A DNA stretch of 64,000 bases, taken from NCBI RefSeq assembly GCF_001949145.1, contig NW_019091378.1, positions 673,986 through 737,985 of the forward strand. Direction: 5' to 3'. The stretch is from Acanthaster planci. Its lineage: Eukaryota; Echinodermata; Asteroidea; Valvatida; Acanthasteridae. The translations under genes were made by a program, and so were the position numbers. Below are positions 11,045 to 25,304 of the stretch, piece after piece (the first letter of the stretch is position 1; each line of letters starts with the position of its first letter). The notes beneath the pieces are model-generated. The model made no database searches, was not told where the DNA came from, and was given only the letters and a program-made list of their open reading frames with translations.

Positions 11045-14000
11045 AGTACACAAACCCCCCCAAAAACCTGCAAGTATCTGAGCAATCATGGAAAACCCAA
11101 GTAGACACCTACATAATAAGGATTCTATGAACTCTGACAATCAGTTCATTTTTCTACCAAGCAGATGCTGCTTTGGGTTATGTATACGCCGCACGTTTCC
11201 ATGGAAACCCACCATCTACTTGGAGAATGACAGTAAAAAGAGACACTGCATCTTCCCTTGATTGTTCCATGAGCAATTCAGATGTTCAGTTCCATCTTGT
11301 CTTTTGATCCAATTAAACAAAAGATACAAATGGTTTTGTTTCTGGCGAGTTTCCTTGGACGTTTCAAAGTGTCAAAAGATGTTACATCAATTGAATTTGC
11401 CCTCATTCGGAATGACAATGCTGTCTTATACATCCGCCGCACATAAGTTCTTCATCAATATGTTAATGTAACAAACGCAGAAATTTCCAAAAAACGCTTC
11501 GCAGTTTACAAGTATTGTCTGTTTCCGAGAAACTTTTTTGCAAGTAGCATAGAGGAAACGGGGAAGAGTGCAAGTTTGACTTTTGGTGACAAAAACATTG
11601 CCAAATTCAATCTGCAAAGATTTCAATTCCCACTGAATACCTAGAAAGGCATTCTAATTTAGAAGTTTACACAGTTTTTTCGAGACTGCCATTTTTCAAT
11701 GCACATGTATGACATTTTGAAACATTTAAACAATGCTGAGTTTTTGAAGCTCAAATTTACATGCACGTGTTAGAGGCTATGTTATAACCAATATTTAAAC
11801 AATGTTTTTTTAGGAACTCTTATATCGAGGCGTTCCGAATGGCTTTCAAAACAGTGGGGCAATGCCATCATAACTCTCAGTTTAATTCGTTCAATGAATG
11901 CACGGTACCATTGATGAATACTCTCACATTTATGAACTTGGTAATGGAACTTGACTGTATTGTGAATGTGACATTTTCCACGCATTTTCCAACACACTGT
12001 CAAAAAATTATAAGCCAAACCTTTCTTTGCAATCAAAACATATTAGCTCATCTTTTTTTTTACGGTAATCCCTCTTTCAGTTGCTTTTGGGACACCTAAA
12101 TGTTTGAATAAATACTGCTTTAATAAACTTTTTTTTTACAAGAACATTTTTCACATGCTTTGTCCTCGTATCCTATTCCGAAAAACCACAGCACTGCTCC
12201 ATGACTCAGTGGATGATACAGTAACAATCTGCCAGTCAGTATCCGTAGAAACTGCAGCATCCAATGACACGGGGTTAGCCTGTCCCGTACTCCATGCTAA
12301 ATTCAATTGAAGTTTTCATTAATTCATGCACTGTACAATGTATGGTTGCACATCCTCATTAATACTCCCTAAACCCACAGAATCTCATGGCATAAATGGA
12401 ATAGGCTTGTCTGCATAAGGCAGGCAATGTACATGCTCACATGCTGACCTAGGCAGGCCCTGGGAAAAACAGGTGGCAATGGACAGTAACCCATATCATA
12501 AATACGTACAGGTACTGGTTTGTACATGTACATGTAGGAACTCCGACACTGCTAAATGTGTAATTTATACAAGTACAGATTCTTTGGCCACTTTTTACAA
12601 AATCTGTGCCAACACTGAATTAAAGTTTACTGTGATCCTTGATAAATTTGCCAGCAGATATACTACATTCTATCCAATATCTGATGCCAAGTTAAGTAGA
12701 CATGATTTAAACTTTGCTACCAAAACATCGTGTTTATGAAGTGAATCAAATATCTGGAAAGTGTATTTTTTCAGTAAGCCCCAAAAATGGAAGTTCGGAA
12801 GAACACAAAATTGTGCAACAAATGCCACAATGCAGAAATGGACTCCAGGAAACAGTGCCTTATTTCACGCTTGATAAGGTTTGACAATTTGGAAAAAATG
12901 CAGATCTGAAAAAAAAAATGACAGGAAACTAGAGAACAGCGTGTAGCATCAACAGGGCACTTTCACTGACCGATGTGACCTAATTAATGTGTGTCCATCA
13001 ATGTTGCAGGCAAAAACCACAATGCAATGCACAGTATCTACACAGTATGCAAGTATGCAACGCTTTGATGGTAATGTGTGCGAATAACTCAGGGCCCGCA
13101 CCCTGTTCTGGATTGGTACGATTGATTGAGATTAGGCAGACGTCACTCTTGTTTTACACGAAAAAAAAAAAAAACCTTCACGGTCTAGTCTATAACTTTT
13201 GACAACGCTGGGTGAATCATGCGGTCATGTGGTACTTTGGCATCTTTTGAGTAGGTTTCAGACTCTATACAGTATAAAAGAACATACTACTAGATAGGAC
13301 CAGGTACATGTATGTGCACAAATACCCGTTGGCAAACACAATAACTTTGTTCAACTGTCTCATTCCCTTGTTCAAATCTGTGATTTTCCCAGGACCTGCC
13401 TCAAACAAATAACCATGACCTTTGAACATTAGAAATTTGTTTCCTTGTTATTCTGTGGTATGAAGCTGCAGAACATAATGAAGACCCTGACCCATAGTTA
13501 CAGACATGCGCGTCATCTGTAAACTTGTTCCTTTCAGGGGACCAATAAACTTGCCAACAAACGACTGCAAGAAACTGTCCTTTGACTTTGCGATCTGTAC
13601 ATGTATTTTCAATTAAAATTCGAACCTGGCAAAATATACTAACACTTACTGAACTTCCTTCTGCCTCCTCTTAAAGAGGAAGACATACGGGTAACAGTAT
13701 AAACTGCAGCTGAAGTAAGACGTGAGTGAAAACCCACAGACATATACTATGTACGCAATTCTCCTATGAGTTCAAGCTCTGATTCCTTTTGAAGGAGCTC
13801 TTTGTCAAGAAGGCGTCCGTAACCTGTCAGTTCATCGCGATTAATGTTGAAAAAACTTTGGAACTTCCCTCTCTTAACTTGTGTCAATAAGACTCTTCAA
13901 ATATCATTGGTGAAAGCTTAAAACTGGTGCACTCTAGATTCATCTGAGGCTTCAATAACATCTGTATCACAGATTAGATATCAGTCACCAATCAATTTAC

Positions 14001-17000
14001 TTTTGAACAGCCAAAAATTCAGAAGTAGGAAACCAAGATCACTGCCTTTTGAACCTATTTTTAGTGATATGGAGATCGTTTTGGAACAAATTTATACTTT
14101 CTAACTGGGAAATCACATAATGAGTGGTATGTAATCAAATTATAGGCATATCTGGCTGATGCTTATGGTTCTTTTTTAATTACTTAGGATAGTAAAAATA
14201 CTGTTTTTCCAAAATGGAAAAGGTGGATTTATAGTAGATTCACTGCTAATGAAGTTACAAGGGTTACATGGGCGAAAACTCTCGTCTCCTGAATTAGGAA
14301 TGTTAAATAACTCTACCTCAGACTTGACCATCTTGACTCTAAACTGAAAAGTGACCAGACAAGATAAACTTGACTTGGACTTGGCCACGAGCTTCTACCA
14401 AAACGTGAGGTTTGAAAATGGAACACAGGTGCTTTCCATTCTAGATTTAAGCTAAAAGATGAAAATTGATCCTGGATCTGTCCAGAAAAAGGGATCACCA
14501 ATACGTTCAGCTCAAAAGATAACCACATTTTGTTTGATATTTCTTAATCTTCCTTCTTGCCAAAACAAAATTTATGCAGATGGGGTCGAGGATGTTTAGA
14601 GAAAAATGTTTTTGGTAAGTAAATAACAGGGCACCAAGACCGCCAAAAATATGACGACACATCTGCAAATTTTCCTGTCAATATACAATCGATAAAACAG
14701 CACAATTAAATTTAATGAGGTGGTGTAGCCTTTGAATTGCACACAAATCATTCCATGACACACAGCCAGAAATACTGTTGCGAAAGGGCATCCTCACCAT
14801 TAAAACTGGCCTTCGGATATTCTTAGTTATTTGTTTTCCATGACTTTATTCAAACAAAGACATGTAACAACTTCTGTTAGACGGCACTATTTCAAATGGA
14901 ACTATTTCACCACCAAAATAGGTGATCCCTGTCATGAACAGACCTTCCTATGTTTTTTAAGACAAAAATGCATGGAACGTGATGGACTTCAGTCTAAAGC
15001 AGTACTGACTGTTGACAGTCTTTGAGGTTCTTTTCCAAATATGGCAAACAGTATTGGGATGATCGGAAGATTTAATAAATCTTACTTGAGAAAGTTTGTT
15101 TCTAAGTGAATGTTAGGACTGGACAAAAGCATTTCCTTTTTGATCGGTCTTGATTGAGGCACTGATAACACAACTGCAGAAAGAATCCCCGTACAAGAGA
15201 CACTAGAAATCAAGCCATGCATGGCAAGACCTTGCTGGGGTTAAAAGGCTTCAACAATAAGCCCCATACCTGTCTGGTGGACATTTAGGCAAATGCGAGT
15301 TAAGCCTTCTGTGAATGATGGACTAGGTTCGATGCTGGAGGTTGTAGTCATTACAGAAAGACCAGAAATTAGACAGCGATTCTCAAGCAACTGCCTTTTG
15401 GGCTTCGGCGCTAAGCCCTTGCTTCATCAACTTCCATCTGGCCAAGGTTTGTTGAACTGCTTCAGGTATACTGTGATGCCTTACATTAGACACATCATAT
15501 GACTTGTTCATTTTAACATTGAGAGTGCATCTTTGAAATGGATGGTTAACCATTTTTTTACAGTCTCTCGTGCTTTCTGATTTGCCAAGGGATTATCTAC
15601 GGCCAAATTATGAGGTTCTCGAACCAAAGAATATTCCAACACTTCTTTGTGCTTGAAAATGAGAAAAGAAATGTTATCGCAGCCTTGATCAAGATTCTTC
15701 CAAACAAAACACCAACAGGCATTTCCTGTGGTTTCGTTTTATGTTTAGTCGTGTTTGTGACGTAGCTGAGGGTGGGGGTGGGTCCAGTTGCAGGCATAAC
15801 ACACACAATTTGCTAATTCCCGACATCTGGCCATTAGCTTCTTGATACCAGGACCTACTGATTGGTTCTACATGTGCCTCCTGGAACCAGTGTGAAGGAG
15901 GGTTGCTTGCTACAGCCACTGAAAAGGCTCCTCCACGACTGAACACCAAAACCACAGACAATTTGGGTCAATGCTCAGCAGTTAAGAGCATTTGCCAGTG
16001 CATCTCAAGAATTCTACCAGAATTCTGATCTATCTTGTCAAAGTTAACTGCTGTTTTTCTGTGATTCATAATGGCTGGATATCTCACAGACTGCACACAG
16101 CCATTCTGAAGGCAACTGGTTGTCAGGCTCATGCAAAAGTTTGGTCTCTTCTCCTGACCACTGCCGCTGTACGAGCATTGCAGAAGTTAAACAAGCACAG
16201 CATAATATTCACAGGATTGATGTACATGTACGGGTTTACTGAGCAGTCACGAATAAACTGCACTGACAACATATAGCTGCTGCTGATTCTGCCAAATATC
16301 AGAGTGAGCAACACACTGTAACTATGTGCAGCTGTTTTTAGAAAGGAATAAATGGTCAGCTAGTCAGTTTTTAACCAGTCAGTTTAACAGCCAGGTTTGC
16401 CTGCTTTAGCTTATATTATTCATTGGTAGCAAGTTCGCAATGGCTGATCAAATTATCAGTGACTTTTACTTGAGTTCCGCATGCCCCACCCATCAGCTAC
16501 GCCACTGTGTACTGCCTTAGACTGAAGACCATCTGCACATTACCACCTTGTTCATACAGACTACAGTCCTACTCCTAGCCATGAGATACAAAGTTGGGTT
16601 TAGAGACATTAGGATGTACAACCATGTTTGTTCACACCAGTGCACGAATCAATTCTACAAACTTCAATTGAACTTACCATGGACCTTGTAGCCGGGACTG
16701 GCTCCCCGTGTCGATGCCACAGTTTCTGTATAGGATACTGACAGACAGATTGGCTACCCAATCTCCCAGGCCATTCACTCCTCCGATTGAGGGTCACACA
16801 TATCAATTTTGCTCCCACCTTGTCCATCCGTATATTACTTTTCCCCTCTGGGCTTTTGACCAATGATGAAGGATGTCTTTAAAAATGTGACTGAATTTTC
16901 TTTGTACAGGAAACCTCGGCCCCCCTGCTCTCAGGAAAAGAGCCTTCGACGGGGTTGAGGTTTTTCATACACCATATTACGTCAATGTGGCAGGCAAACT

Positions 17001-18258
17001 GTCAAGGAAAAAGTGCCAGACAGTGAACTGTGCTAGGCGTACCTGACAGCAGCAGGTAGTGTCAGGGAAAGTGGTGCGGTAGTTAAAGTTATTCATACAG
17101 TGGCATTTTTAACTCTTGAATTTTAAGTTCAACTAACTCGTGGGGCAGAACTCTGCTTCGTTCCTTGAACAGGTTGCATGTGTGTGTGTGTCTCCCATGT
17201 GATTGGAGTGAATGGCCCGGATGCATCATCCACCGAGCAATCTAACAGTGTGGTTTTCCCTCTTGGCAAACCAGGGACTTCTTCAAAGCAGATTGAAGAG
17301 TTTGGCTTCTTTTTTTACTCTTTTTCTTTCCATTTTTGATATTTTTCTTCTTACATGGATTAAATTTAACAAGTTTTGATGACACTACCCCAACAAAATT
17401 GACGTCTTTGAGTAGGAACAAATCTGTGAATTGCTTTTTTTCCACAAAAAATGCTCCCTTTCACATGATGTTTCAGTGGCTTTGAAACATGAAATGTCAG
17501 TTTTGAAGATTTCATAAATACCAAAAAATATGTGCTAAGTAAAATGTTTGGCACAAAGCACTACATTTAGTAGTTTCAAACTGACATGTTACACGCTTCC
17601 AAGAAAATTTCATTTTTCAGCGGGCTTTTAAGCAGAAATTTGAGCTTCGTCAACAATTTTGGCACGAAGGACTACTGCCTTCTTAACTATGGACTTAACA
17701 AGTTTGCTAAAAAGAACCAATATTCCAGTAGCTTTTGGATTTAACTTTTCATGTAAAGCCTGCACTCTTCCTGATTCAATGACATGCTGCGACGTGCTAC
17801 TTCAGTTTTTTTTTTAATTTTTTTATGCTAGTGCACTCCAAAGTGTTTTAGACTCCACGCTGCTTGCAAAGTGACACTGGAACATGTGCATATAACAGCA
17901 GAGAGACTGCTGAGTTAAATGGACTTTTCGCCGTGAACGAGGGCGTAATCAACCAACCTAACATCCTTTGACACTGTTGAATATCCAAGGAAGCCTACAA
18001 AAAGTCAACCATTTTGTAAACTCTCATTTTCTCAGATCAAGGACAGAGATGTTGGAGAACTCTTGAAAAGTCAAGTGAGCAATGACGGGGTCGATGCACG
18101 GGTGTTCTCTTTGAACTGCCATCCCTAGAGCAGTGGTCATGCACATCTGCTTGGTAGACAAACTGACCAATTGCCAAAGTTCAGAGGATCCTTACCATGT
18201 TGCTGTCTACTGAGGTATCCACAATCACCCAGACTCACAAGATTTAGGGAGGTTGTAT
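11045..18258. other. long spacer, no gene recognised
   Basis: More than 7 kb of AT-rich sequence. I see no domain-bearing frame, tRNA or clear TIR pair. Open frames such as 11782-12036 minus, 15689-15961 minus and 16609-16863 minus are short, overlap frames on other strands and match nothing I know. A region near 13640-13760 reads partly like a minus-strand coding end (ATGTCTTCCTCTTTAAGAGG) but is internally palindromic and gives no family. Confidence 0.45.
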
Positions 18259-18375
18259 ACATCACCAACAGCCGATTCACAAGCCAATGCAGATAGCGGG
18301 CAACCACCAACCTGTCAGCGTCTGCGGGCAGGGAACACACGTGCACGCACCAGGAGGGCCTGCATGTGGCTGGGC
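18259..18375 (-). repeat. dispersed repeat, copy 2 (partner at 10.9 kb)
   Basis: Minus-strand copy of the element at 10929-11044, with GCCCAGCCACATGCAGGCCC at its start and the same order of blocks. This copy keeps the CpG and G residues that are A in the other copy. The 99-aa frame spanning it (18137-18436 minus) has no known domain. Confidence 0.65.
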
Positions 18376-21300
18376 TTTGGTTTTTATTTCGGTTTGCCTG
18401 GTGGTAAAACATAAGAAATGTGTAAATTAGAGTCAACGTTCAACACATCAATTAAAACAGGGTATAATCAGCACTTACATGGCAGGAAACACTTGAAATG
18501 CTTTTTCTTAAAAAAAAACACACACACATTGATTTTCATGTTACCTTTTTGCATTAACATGATCACATTGCATGCATGCACAAGCAACACATGTATTTCT
18601 TTAAAAGAGAATGTATGAACTGGAGGCTACTGATGCTGGAAAACTCAGCGACTGTTTTCAGATGAATTGGAGAGGTTTTATGTAGAAATGAGTTTAGTGA
18701 TAGCTTTGCAGAAGCTAAAGTTGGCACACGCACAAACTACAGCGGCTTTTGTCCGCCAACTTTCAGAGTTTTCACAGCATGAATCTGGGCAGTTTCAATT
18801 GGTGCTGATTACACTCTGGGTAGTACGTGTAAGATGGGTTTTTAAAATTCCTGCTTACTTTAGACACAACTGAGAATTAGAGTGCACCTTTTTGAGGGGG
18901 GGGTTGGAAAAGTTGAACAACTGCAGATCATCAGAGTTTGCTTTGATACAGCTCATCTAAACTAAAAAAGGACTTATTTTGAGAAGTATGCATAATGAGC
19001 ATTTTTACATGTTAAAAGAGGTCTCTTGTTTTCTAACATCCTAAGAATTACCTTGATACCATTAACTTTACAGGATACTGTAACTTCACTCTTTCAGGAA
19101 ATCTTCCATTTTAGACAAGTTAGACAACACAACTGCTCCAGCCTTTTTGCTGACTACAGTGATCTGGCACACTCTACATGTACCAGTACAGGTGTGTGAA
19201 CTGACAAAACAGAATCCTTCTCAAAGGACAACACTGTCAATGTGTGGTTGTAGAGGACCGTACCCATCTTACACGTACATGTAGCTGTTGAAGGTTTTAC
19301 CACTTTGGCATTTTTAGGATTACTTAGAAATTAAACTTCCTTTAGGGGAACCTGCCCTCAGGTACAGTGTACGCGCAAAAATCTGCTCAGGTAACACAGT
19401 GCTTTGCCGAGATAAGAAAATGAAAGTAAAATATTTCGCAAGCACAAATGGTACAAATTGGAACAATTTCTCATACTACCAGTTTCAATAATGAGAGTCC
19501 TTCATGTTCCTTCTGGGGTTATGGAACTTGTGTTAAAAATGTTGGATGTCCTTTTTTAGTGACTGTAGCGAGGGCAGGTTGTGAAATCTTATGTAGAAAA
19601 AATACTAAGGACTAAAAATACCATGGTCCATAAGGTTACAGTGGAGCATGGTTTCTCTTCCTGATAAAGGTCTAGCCTTGTCCCAGTGGTGTAACTTCTG
19701 CCGGTTAGTTTTGTGCATTTTTTCTCTGCACCATGTCAGTGACAAAATAAAGTCAAATCAAGGAAACTCAAAAATGTGGACTTAAAAAAGGTTTGATCAG
19801 TGGAGGAATTTGTCCTTTTCCACTGTTATGAAATCCCAAAAGATTATATAGTATATCTCTTGGTTCCAAGTTAAATTCAAGAATTGGATCGAGCAAAGTC
19901 AATTTGAACACTTTATGCCGAACGGTTCAGCTGTGATGGAGGAGTTTCAAAAGTGATATTCATTTGTTGTTGATATCCTCCAAGTTACACCACTGTTCCA
20001 TCCATAACTCTTTCTTTTAAGGCCAATGTTACTCTCAGTGTCCTTCCAGTTCTTTTTTTTTTTTGCAAGTGGCTTCAGCAGTAAACCGGCAAATCTGTTC
20101 ATAAACGAGTGTACAGCAAACGGACTGGCCATGGGTGAATTGTCAACAGCAGAAGACGACGGAGTGCGATCCCTCCTCACAGTTTTCCGAAGCATCTTAT
20201 CTAAACTGCAGCATATCCACAGAGGACTGCCGAACTGACGGGTACACCAAGGCAACTTAGGGACCACGGCACCCTCAGCTAGATCTCCGGTCTTATGACT
20301 CTCTCTCCTCTGCACTGCCATAGACGTTCCTCTGATGAGAGCTCTAACCACACACTCCTCAATGACACCTACTGGCATACTAGCTGTGGAATAATGTCCT
20401 CCTTGTAGAAACAGAAATTGTTCTTGGTGCAGATGACACCACTTGGCAAGCACAAAATTGCAACAGCGACGATCAGCCTTGCAGTCTTGAGGGTCTCGTC
20501 TCCTTCATCCAAGTACTGTTGACATAATGAAAATAGGTCTTTTTAGCTTGTGGAGTTATGGACAGGATGTTCCGCCTATCCAGGGCAAATGAAAACAGTT
20601 GTGTGTCTTATTACACTGAAAAAAATTATGATTGTTAGGTTGGTAAAATCTTTTTAACTAAAGTTTTCTTTAGCAAAAAATCTTAGGGCAGGATGATAAA
20701 TCAATTTCAGTTTACACTCGTCATTAACGGTTGACAAAAACTGAAAATTTTAGATTTAATATTGCACATGTACATGTATATTCACCGGTTGAGCAGTTAA
20801 AGAATGCAGAAGAAAGAAGATGGCTGTCCTTACAAACACACAATAGCTCGCTCCTTTTGCAAGCTGACCACCTTTTCTTCAGCAAATTTTAAAAATAACA
20901 AAATTACAGGGCAATATACATGTACAATGCACTAAAAGAATTAGGCTTTGGGGCTGGCAACCCTAGTTCAAATTTTAAAAGAATTTTTCAAATGAAAAAT
21001 CGCAGGTTCTGCGTATGTGACATTTGAGGTCAAGTTGGGTTTATGGTAACACAATAAATTGTTTTGCCTGGCATAAGCTGTAAGTTAAGTTACCAAAATC
21101 AGCAAATTATTGCCGAGAGAAAGAGTCATCAAGGAAACCAGTTTGCCTATATGATGAAGGTACCAGGCACCGCAACCATGTACAATTCAATTTGTCCAGA
21201 AAAATTTAGACAATTTGAATTGTTTTAAAATGTGTGCTTTCCAATACACTTAATCCTAAAACGATCTCAAATGGTTTCCCATCATAGCAAAAAGTATCCT

Positions 21301-24138
21301 CTACGAGTAGAAACAAGAGTTTTTACATAGCAGCAACGCTCCTCCTGTGGAAGCTGACAGTGCATTTACAGGTTAATGTGCATTTGGCACAGAACGTGCT
21401 GAGCGTGGGTGATCAATTTCTGTGTGAATGTGAATGTGCACAAAGCCCTGTTGAAAACCTTCCCATAGATTTATCTCTTCTTTGCTGGGGAAGATGCACT
21501 GTAACCTTGGCAAATAAAGAAGCACCAAAAGTGTGTCTGCAAAAAAATTCACCGCACGGACCCTTTACGTGCCGTTTCAGTCAAATACAGCATTGGCAAA
21601 TGGAACAGTCTTGACTACCTTGCCTGAGGTTACCTACCTTGGTTTGCCAACAGTGGTCAAAGCATTATCGGCTTGGTAGAACAAAGCAGTCTGGTGCTGC
21701 CAATGCAACACCAAGCATCCGACCAGTCACCACAGTGGCACCAAAGCCTGTTATCAAATGTCTCCTTGGTGATCACGCCCATCAGGACAGAGGTGAATCA
21801 AGGACAGACCAAGAACACAGTCATCTTTCTTGTCCTGCAATAAACATGACAGGCCAAAATTCAGACTTGAGATTTCTCCATCGCTAGATTACATGCAGGT
21901 GCAGACAAGATTAGAAATGAAGACAAGAAATGAAGAAAAAACAAATCCTGTCTTTCCTGTCTTCACAAAACACCTCTCAACAATTTTTTTCATATCTAAA
22001 GACTTGTATATTTTGTTTGTCCCCTTACATTCACCATTGGAAAGAAAGTTCCAATATTTTCACAAGTTCCTCTTGCATTTCGCTATCATGGTGGTGAAAA
22101 CATGCATGCAATATTGCTCAGTGCATGGAAGCAAGACTTCACTGATACCTGCTCCCTACGCCACTGTCAAAGGTGGCATTAACGGAGAAACCAGTCCATC
22201 CCGGTCAAAATAGTGTTGTATACTTCACCGAACACACACATACAGTGTGTAACTCTACAGCTGCACATCAGAAAAAAATGTTGCAGGACGATTTCTACAA
22301 GTAATTTCCCAGAACTTGATATGTTGTCTATACATGTATTTTTTTCTTCACAAATTTAATTAGAGGTTACATTACTGGCACTTGACAATCAGACTCAACA
22401 CAACATGACCTGTAAAGCTTTCACTGGTGTCCATGGGAAATAACGTTAAACTGGGACTGTTCAAGAAAATGATAAAAGCCAACATACAAGGGCAGGTGCT
22501 TGCCTCACATGTGTAAGCTGTATCCAGGACCATGCAGTGAACAGAATGTCGCGCTGGTACTTGTGCATGTGGTGCACAAGCCCAGCCACTCGGACTATGT
22601 AATTATACCTTGATCTCAAAAGTTCTGGGCCGGTGATTTGAAACATGAGTTGTAAAATATGATGAAAGTTTTGAAAATGTGGCACTGTTCCTCAAATGAC
22701 CACTGTCCCGCTGAGCCATTGTTTTGGGAGAATGCAGTGACCCCATGAAATTTTGGTGGCCCCGGGCCAGCCGACTGCCTCTCACTCTCATCATCAAATA
22801 CAACTGTATGGAATAGGTATTGTCCACAACTGCGTAGAGAGTTACTTTGCAAAGGAATGCTTAACTGTCTTCCGTGAACAGCTCAGGCACAGAAAAGCCT
22901 CGCATGTTTACATGTCGATCTTGTTTAATTATAAAAGGATGAAGCATTGAGGTGGCTCCAAACTTACAGACGATTACAATATGCCGCACTGTTTCCCCAC
23001 ACTTCTTAAGCCTACGACAGGGACAACATATTAGACTATGTACATATAGATTCTGTGTGATTTTCAATGCGCTTTGAGGGTTACTTATTAAACTTATTAC
23101 TTATCGGTAGAAAATTAACTGTTTTGAGGCCATGTTTTGGCAATAGTTTAATGAGCAAGATTGACACTAATTAAATTGAGGCCAACACACCAGCTCTGCT
23201 GTTAACTGCAGGATGCAGTTGGTCATTTGGGCAAAAACCATCTTCTACATGCAAACTATGTACATGTATTGCATGTGTATGTATAAATATGGGCTGCAGA
23301 TCAATGGTACGTGTATCCATGAACATGTTCCTTAGGTACACGTGTGTGTATATACACAAATGATGCATACATTATCTCTGCCTCAGAGATGTGCATGAGC
23401 TCTTGTAAACTTTCAGAGGCTGTTTTGATCTCCGGTGGCAATTTCATTCAAAAACAAAAACATCATGGCGTGAGAAAAGCCAACAAACTCCACGTGGCTG
23501 CCAACAAATTCTGCATGACACTCATGCTGTCTCACGCCGTCACATAGAGATTGGATTTCTCATGCAGCAAACATATAAATGCTTAATGCCAGCTGCACAC
23601 CACATGCTTCTGTTTGCCACTGTGCAACCACTTCCATCAGATCGAGCCGGTGACCACCCAATCAAATATTTTCTGGAAGAGGGGACCATTTTAATTGGAA
23701 CCGTTACAGTTTCATGGTCTACCCAGTAGCAAGCCATGTTGCACAACATACATGTATCTGACCACACAGCGAGATCCCGCCTTTATACCTTTTGTAACTC
23801 ATTTTAGCAGGCAAACAAGCTACAGTATGCGTTGGACCACATAAGGCTTCAGCCTTACACCGAAAAATACATGCAAGTTTGTCAACAGCTTCCTGTTCAG
23901 TCTTAAACTTTATTTCCAACTTTAATAATCTTTCTCTCACATTGAACTGTATTAGCCCCATCCTTCAAGTGTCAGGATACAGTTTTGTATCACGATGCCA
24001 TATCGTGAAATTTCAGTATTACGCTTACCAAAGCATCCATGAATCATTATTCCCCTAATGTAGAACAATATGTATGGCACCTGGGAATAACATTGTAAGA
24101 ATTAATGTAAATGCAATGTGCATATGATATAATATAAC
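18376..24138. other. long spacer, no gene recognised
   Basis: AT-rich sequence without a recognised gene. The best open frame is 19947-20453 minus (168 codons, non-ATG start, no domain). Just upstream, after an acceptor-like TTATGTCAACAG near 20525, a second minus-strand frame encodes a hydrophobic run (ARLIVAVAILCLPSGVIC). It is described under findings but not called as a gene. Scattered TACATGTA words occur throughout. Confidence 0.45.
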
Positions 24139-24140
24139 TA

Positions 24141-24828
24141 CAGTGAAATGCCGCTATAACGAGTACCGCTATACCGAACATTCAGCTGTACCGAACATCA
24201 TCCTTGGCTCCCAATAATTTGTGCACAGAATCTATCAAACACTATTCAGTTGCCGTTTGTAATTACCGAACGTCAACATGATAAAACAGTCAGTGTTTTT
24301 TTATGTTGGAAAGTGACAATTGGCCAGCATTTGCCCAAGGATTAGAAGGGAAGGCCACTAGTTGTCAACGGTATTGAATAGACACTGGTTCTGCAACTCC
24401 ACATGATCGGGTGCGGAAGAAAATCACGTGTACGTGCACGGTGGCATTGCACTAATAATAGTCTAAAGAGGGTGCTGCTGATACACAAATCAACTGAGAT
24501 TTGCCACAGCATGCATCAGAGATCAATCCTGAGCGGTAGTTTCACGACTTTTAGGATAAACTCGATATCAATTTTTTGACTTGAGTTTAAATAAAAAACA
24601 AAAATAATTAACAGATACATTTCTAGAACCTTGAACTTGAATGCAACCGCAAAACATCACGAAAACAGCAAGCCAAGGTATCACAAGGTAACACCTTGGT
24701 TAGACAAGAGAGGGCACTATTCGACATGGCAACAAAACATTTGGAAGTTAAATTCGCTATACCGAATGACCGCTGTACCGAGCATTTAGCATGGACCCCG
24801 TCTTGTTTGTTATAGCGGCGTTCCACTG
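24141..24828. mobile_element. Tc1/mariner-superfamily (pogo/Tigger-like) MITE
   Basis: The left end CAGTGAAATGCCGCTATAAC (24141-24160) is inverted at the right end (revcomp CAGTGGAACGCCGCTATAAC, 24809-24828), with 18 of 20 bases matching. TA dinucleotides flank both ends (24139-24140 and 24829-24830), the TSD of this superfamily. Subterminal CGCTATACCGAA and CTGTACCGA blocks also occur in both arms. Length 688 bp with no transposase frame, so it is non-autonomous. The CAGT..CGCTATAAC terminus is of the pogo/Tigger type. Confidence 0.85.
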
Positions 24829-24830
24829 TA

Positions 24831-25304
24831 AGTACATCAGCATGGGTCTTTCTAATCACGCCGTGCAATAGTCTGGGTGTCAAAATTGGACTTCATGGGC
24901 ACCCTGCCATGGTGTCAACTAGTACACTAAAATTGGTGTTGAATCTAGGATACTAATGATGCAAATACGTACATGTACAAATGTACATGCGCTGCACGTG
25001 TACATGTACATATGCACTGGTACCTACATGTACAAGCTAATGATGTACATGTACATGTATAATTTATCCATACAGTTTGAAAAACAAAGTTCTCAAGCTC
25101 AAGACACAGTAGAAAAACAGGTACATGTATATAAATGGCAAGTTTCCACATATCCCGAACCATTAACAGATCTGAGTTTTCCAAGCATGCATGTACCTGC
25201 CAGTTTGCTAAATGTACCTTAACCCTAACATTTAACATCAGACAACTTGTACCGGTACTTAAACTGGATAAAAAAGGTGAAAATTTTAGAGTAAAATGTA
25301 ACTA
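24831..25304. repeat. spacer with a dense ACATGT/TACATGTA cluster
   Basis: From about 24965 to 25060 the palindromic words GTACATGTAC and ATGTACATGT recur with variants (CACGTGTACATGTACATATG and others). The two opposing frames 24945-25238 and 24956-25222 reflect the self-complementary character of the repeat. No gene was recognised here. Confidence 0.6.

Noticed and set aside
19947-20453. 168-codon open frame on the minus strand
   Set aside because: Starts at a non-ATG codon, no domain or homologue recognised, contains a translated poly-A run (KKKK). Kept only as a possibility in the findings.
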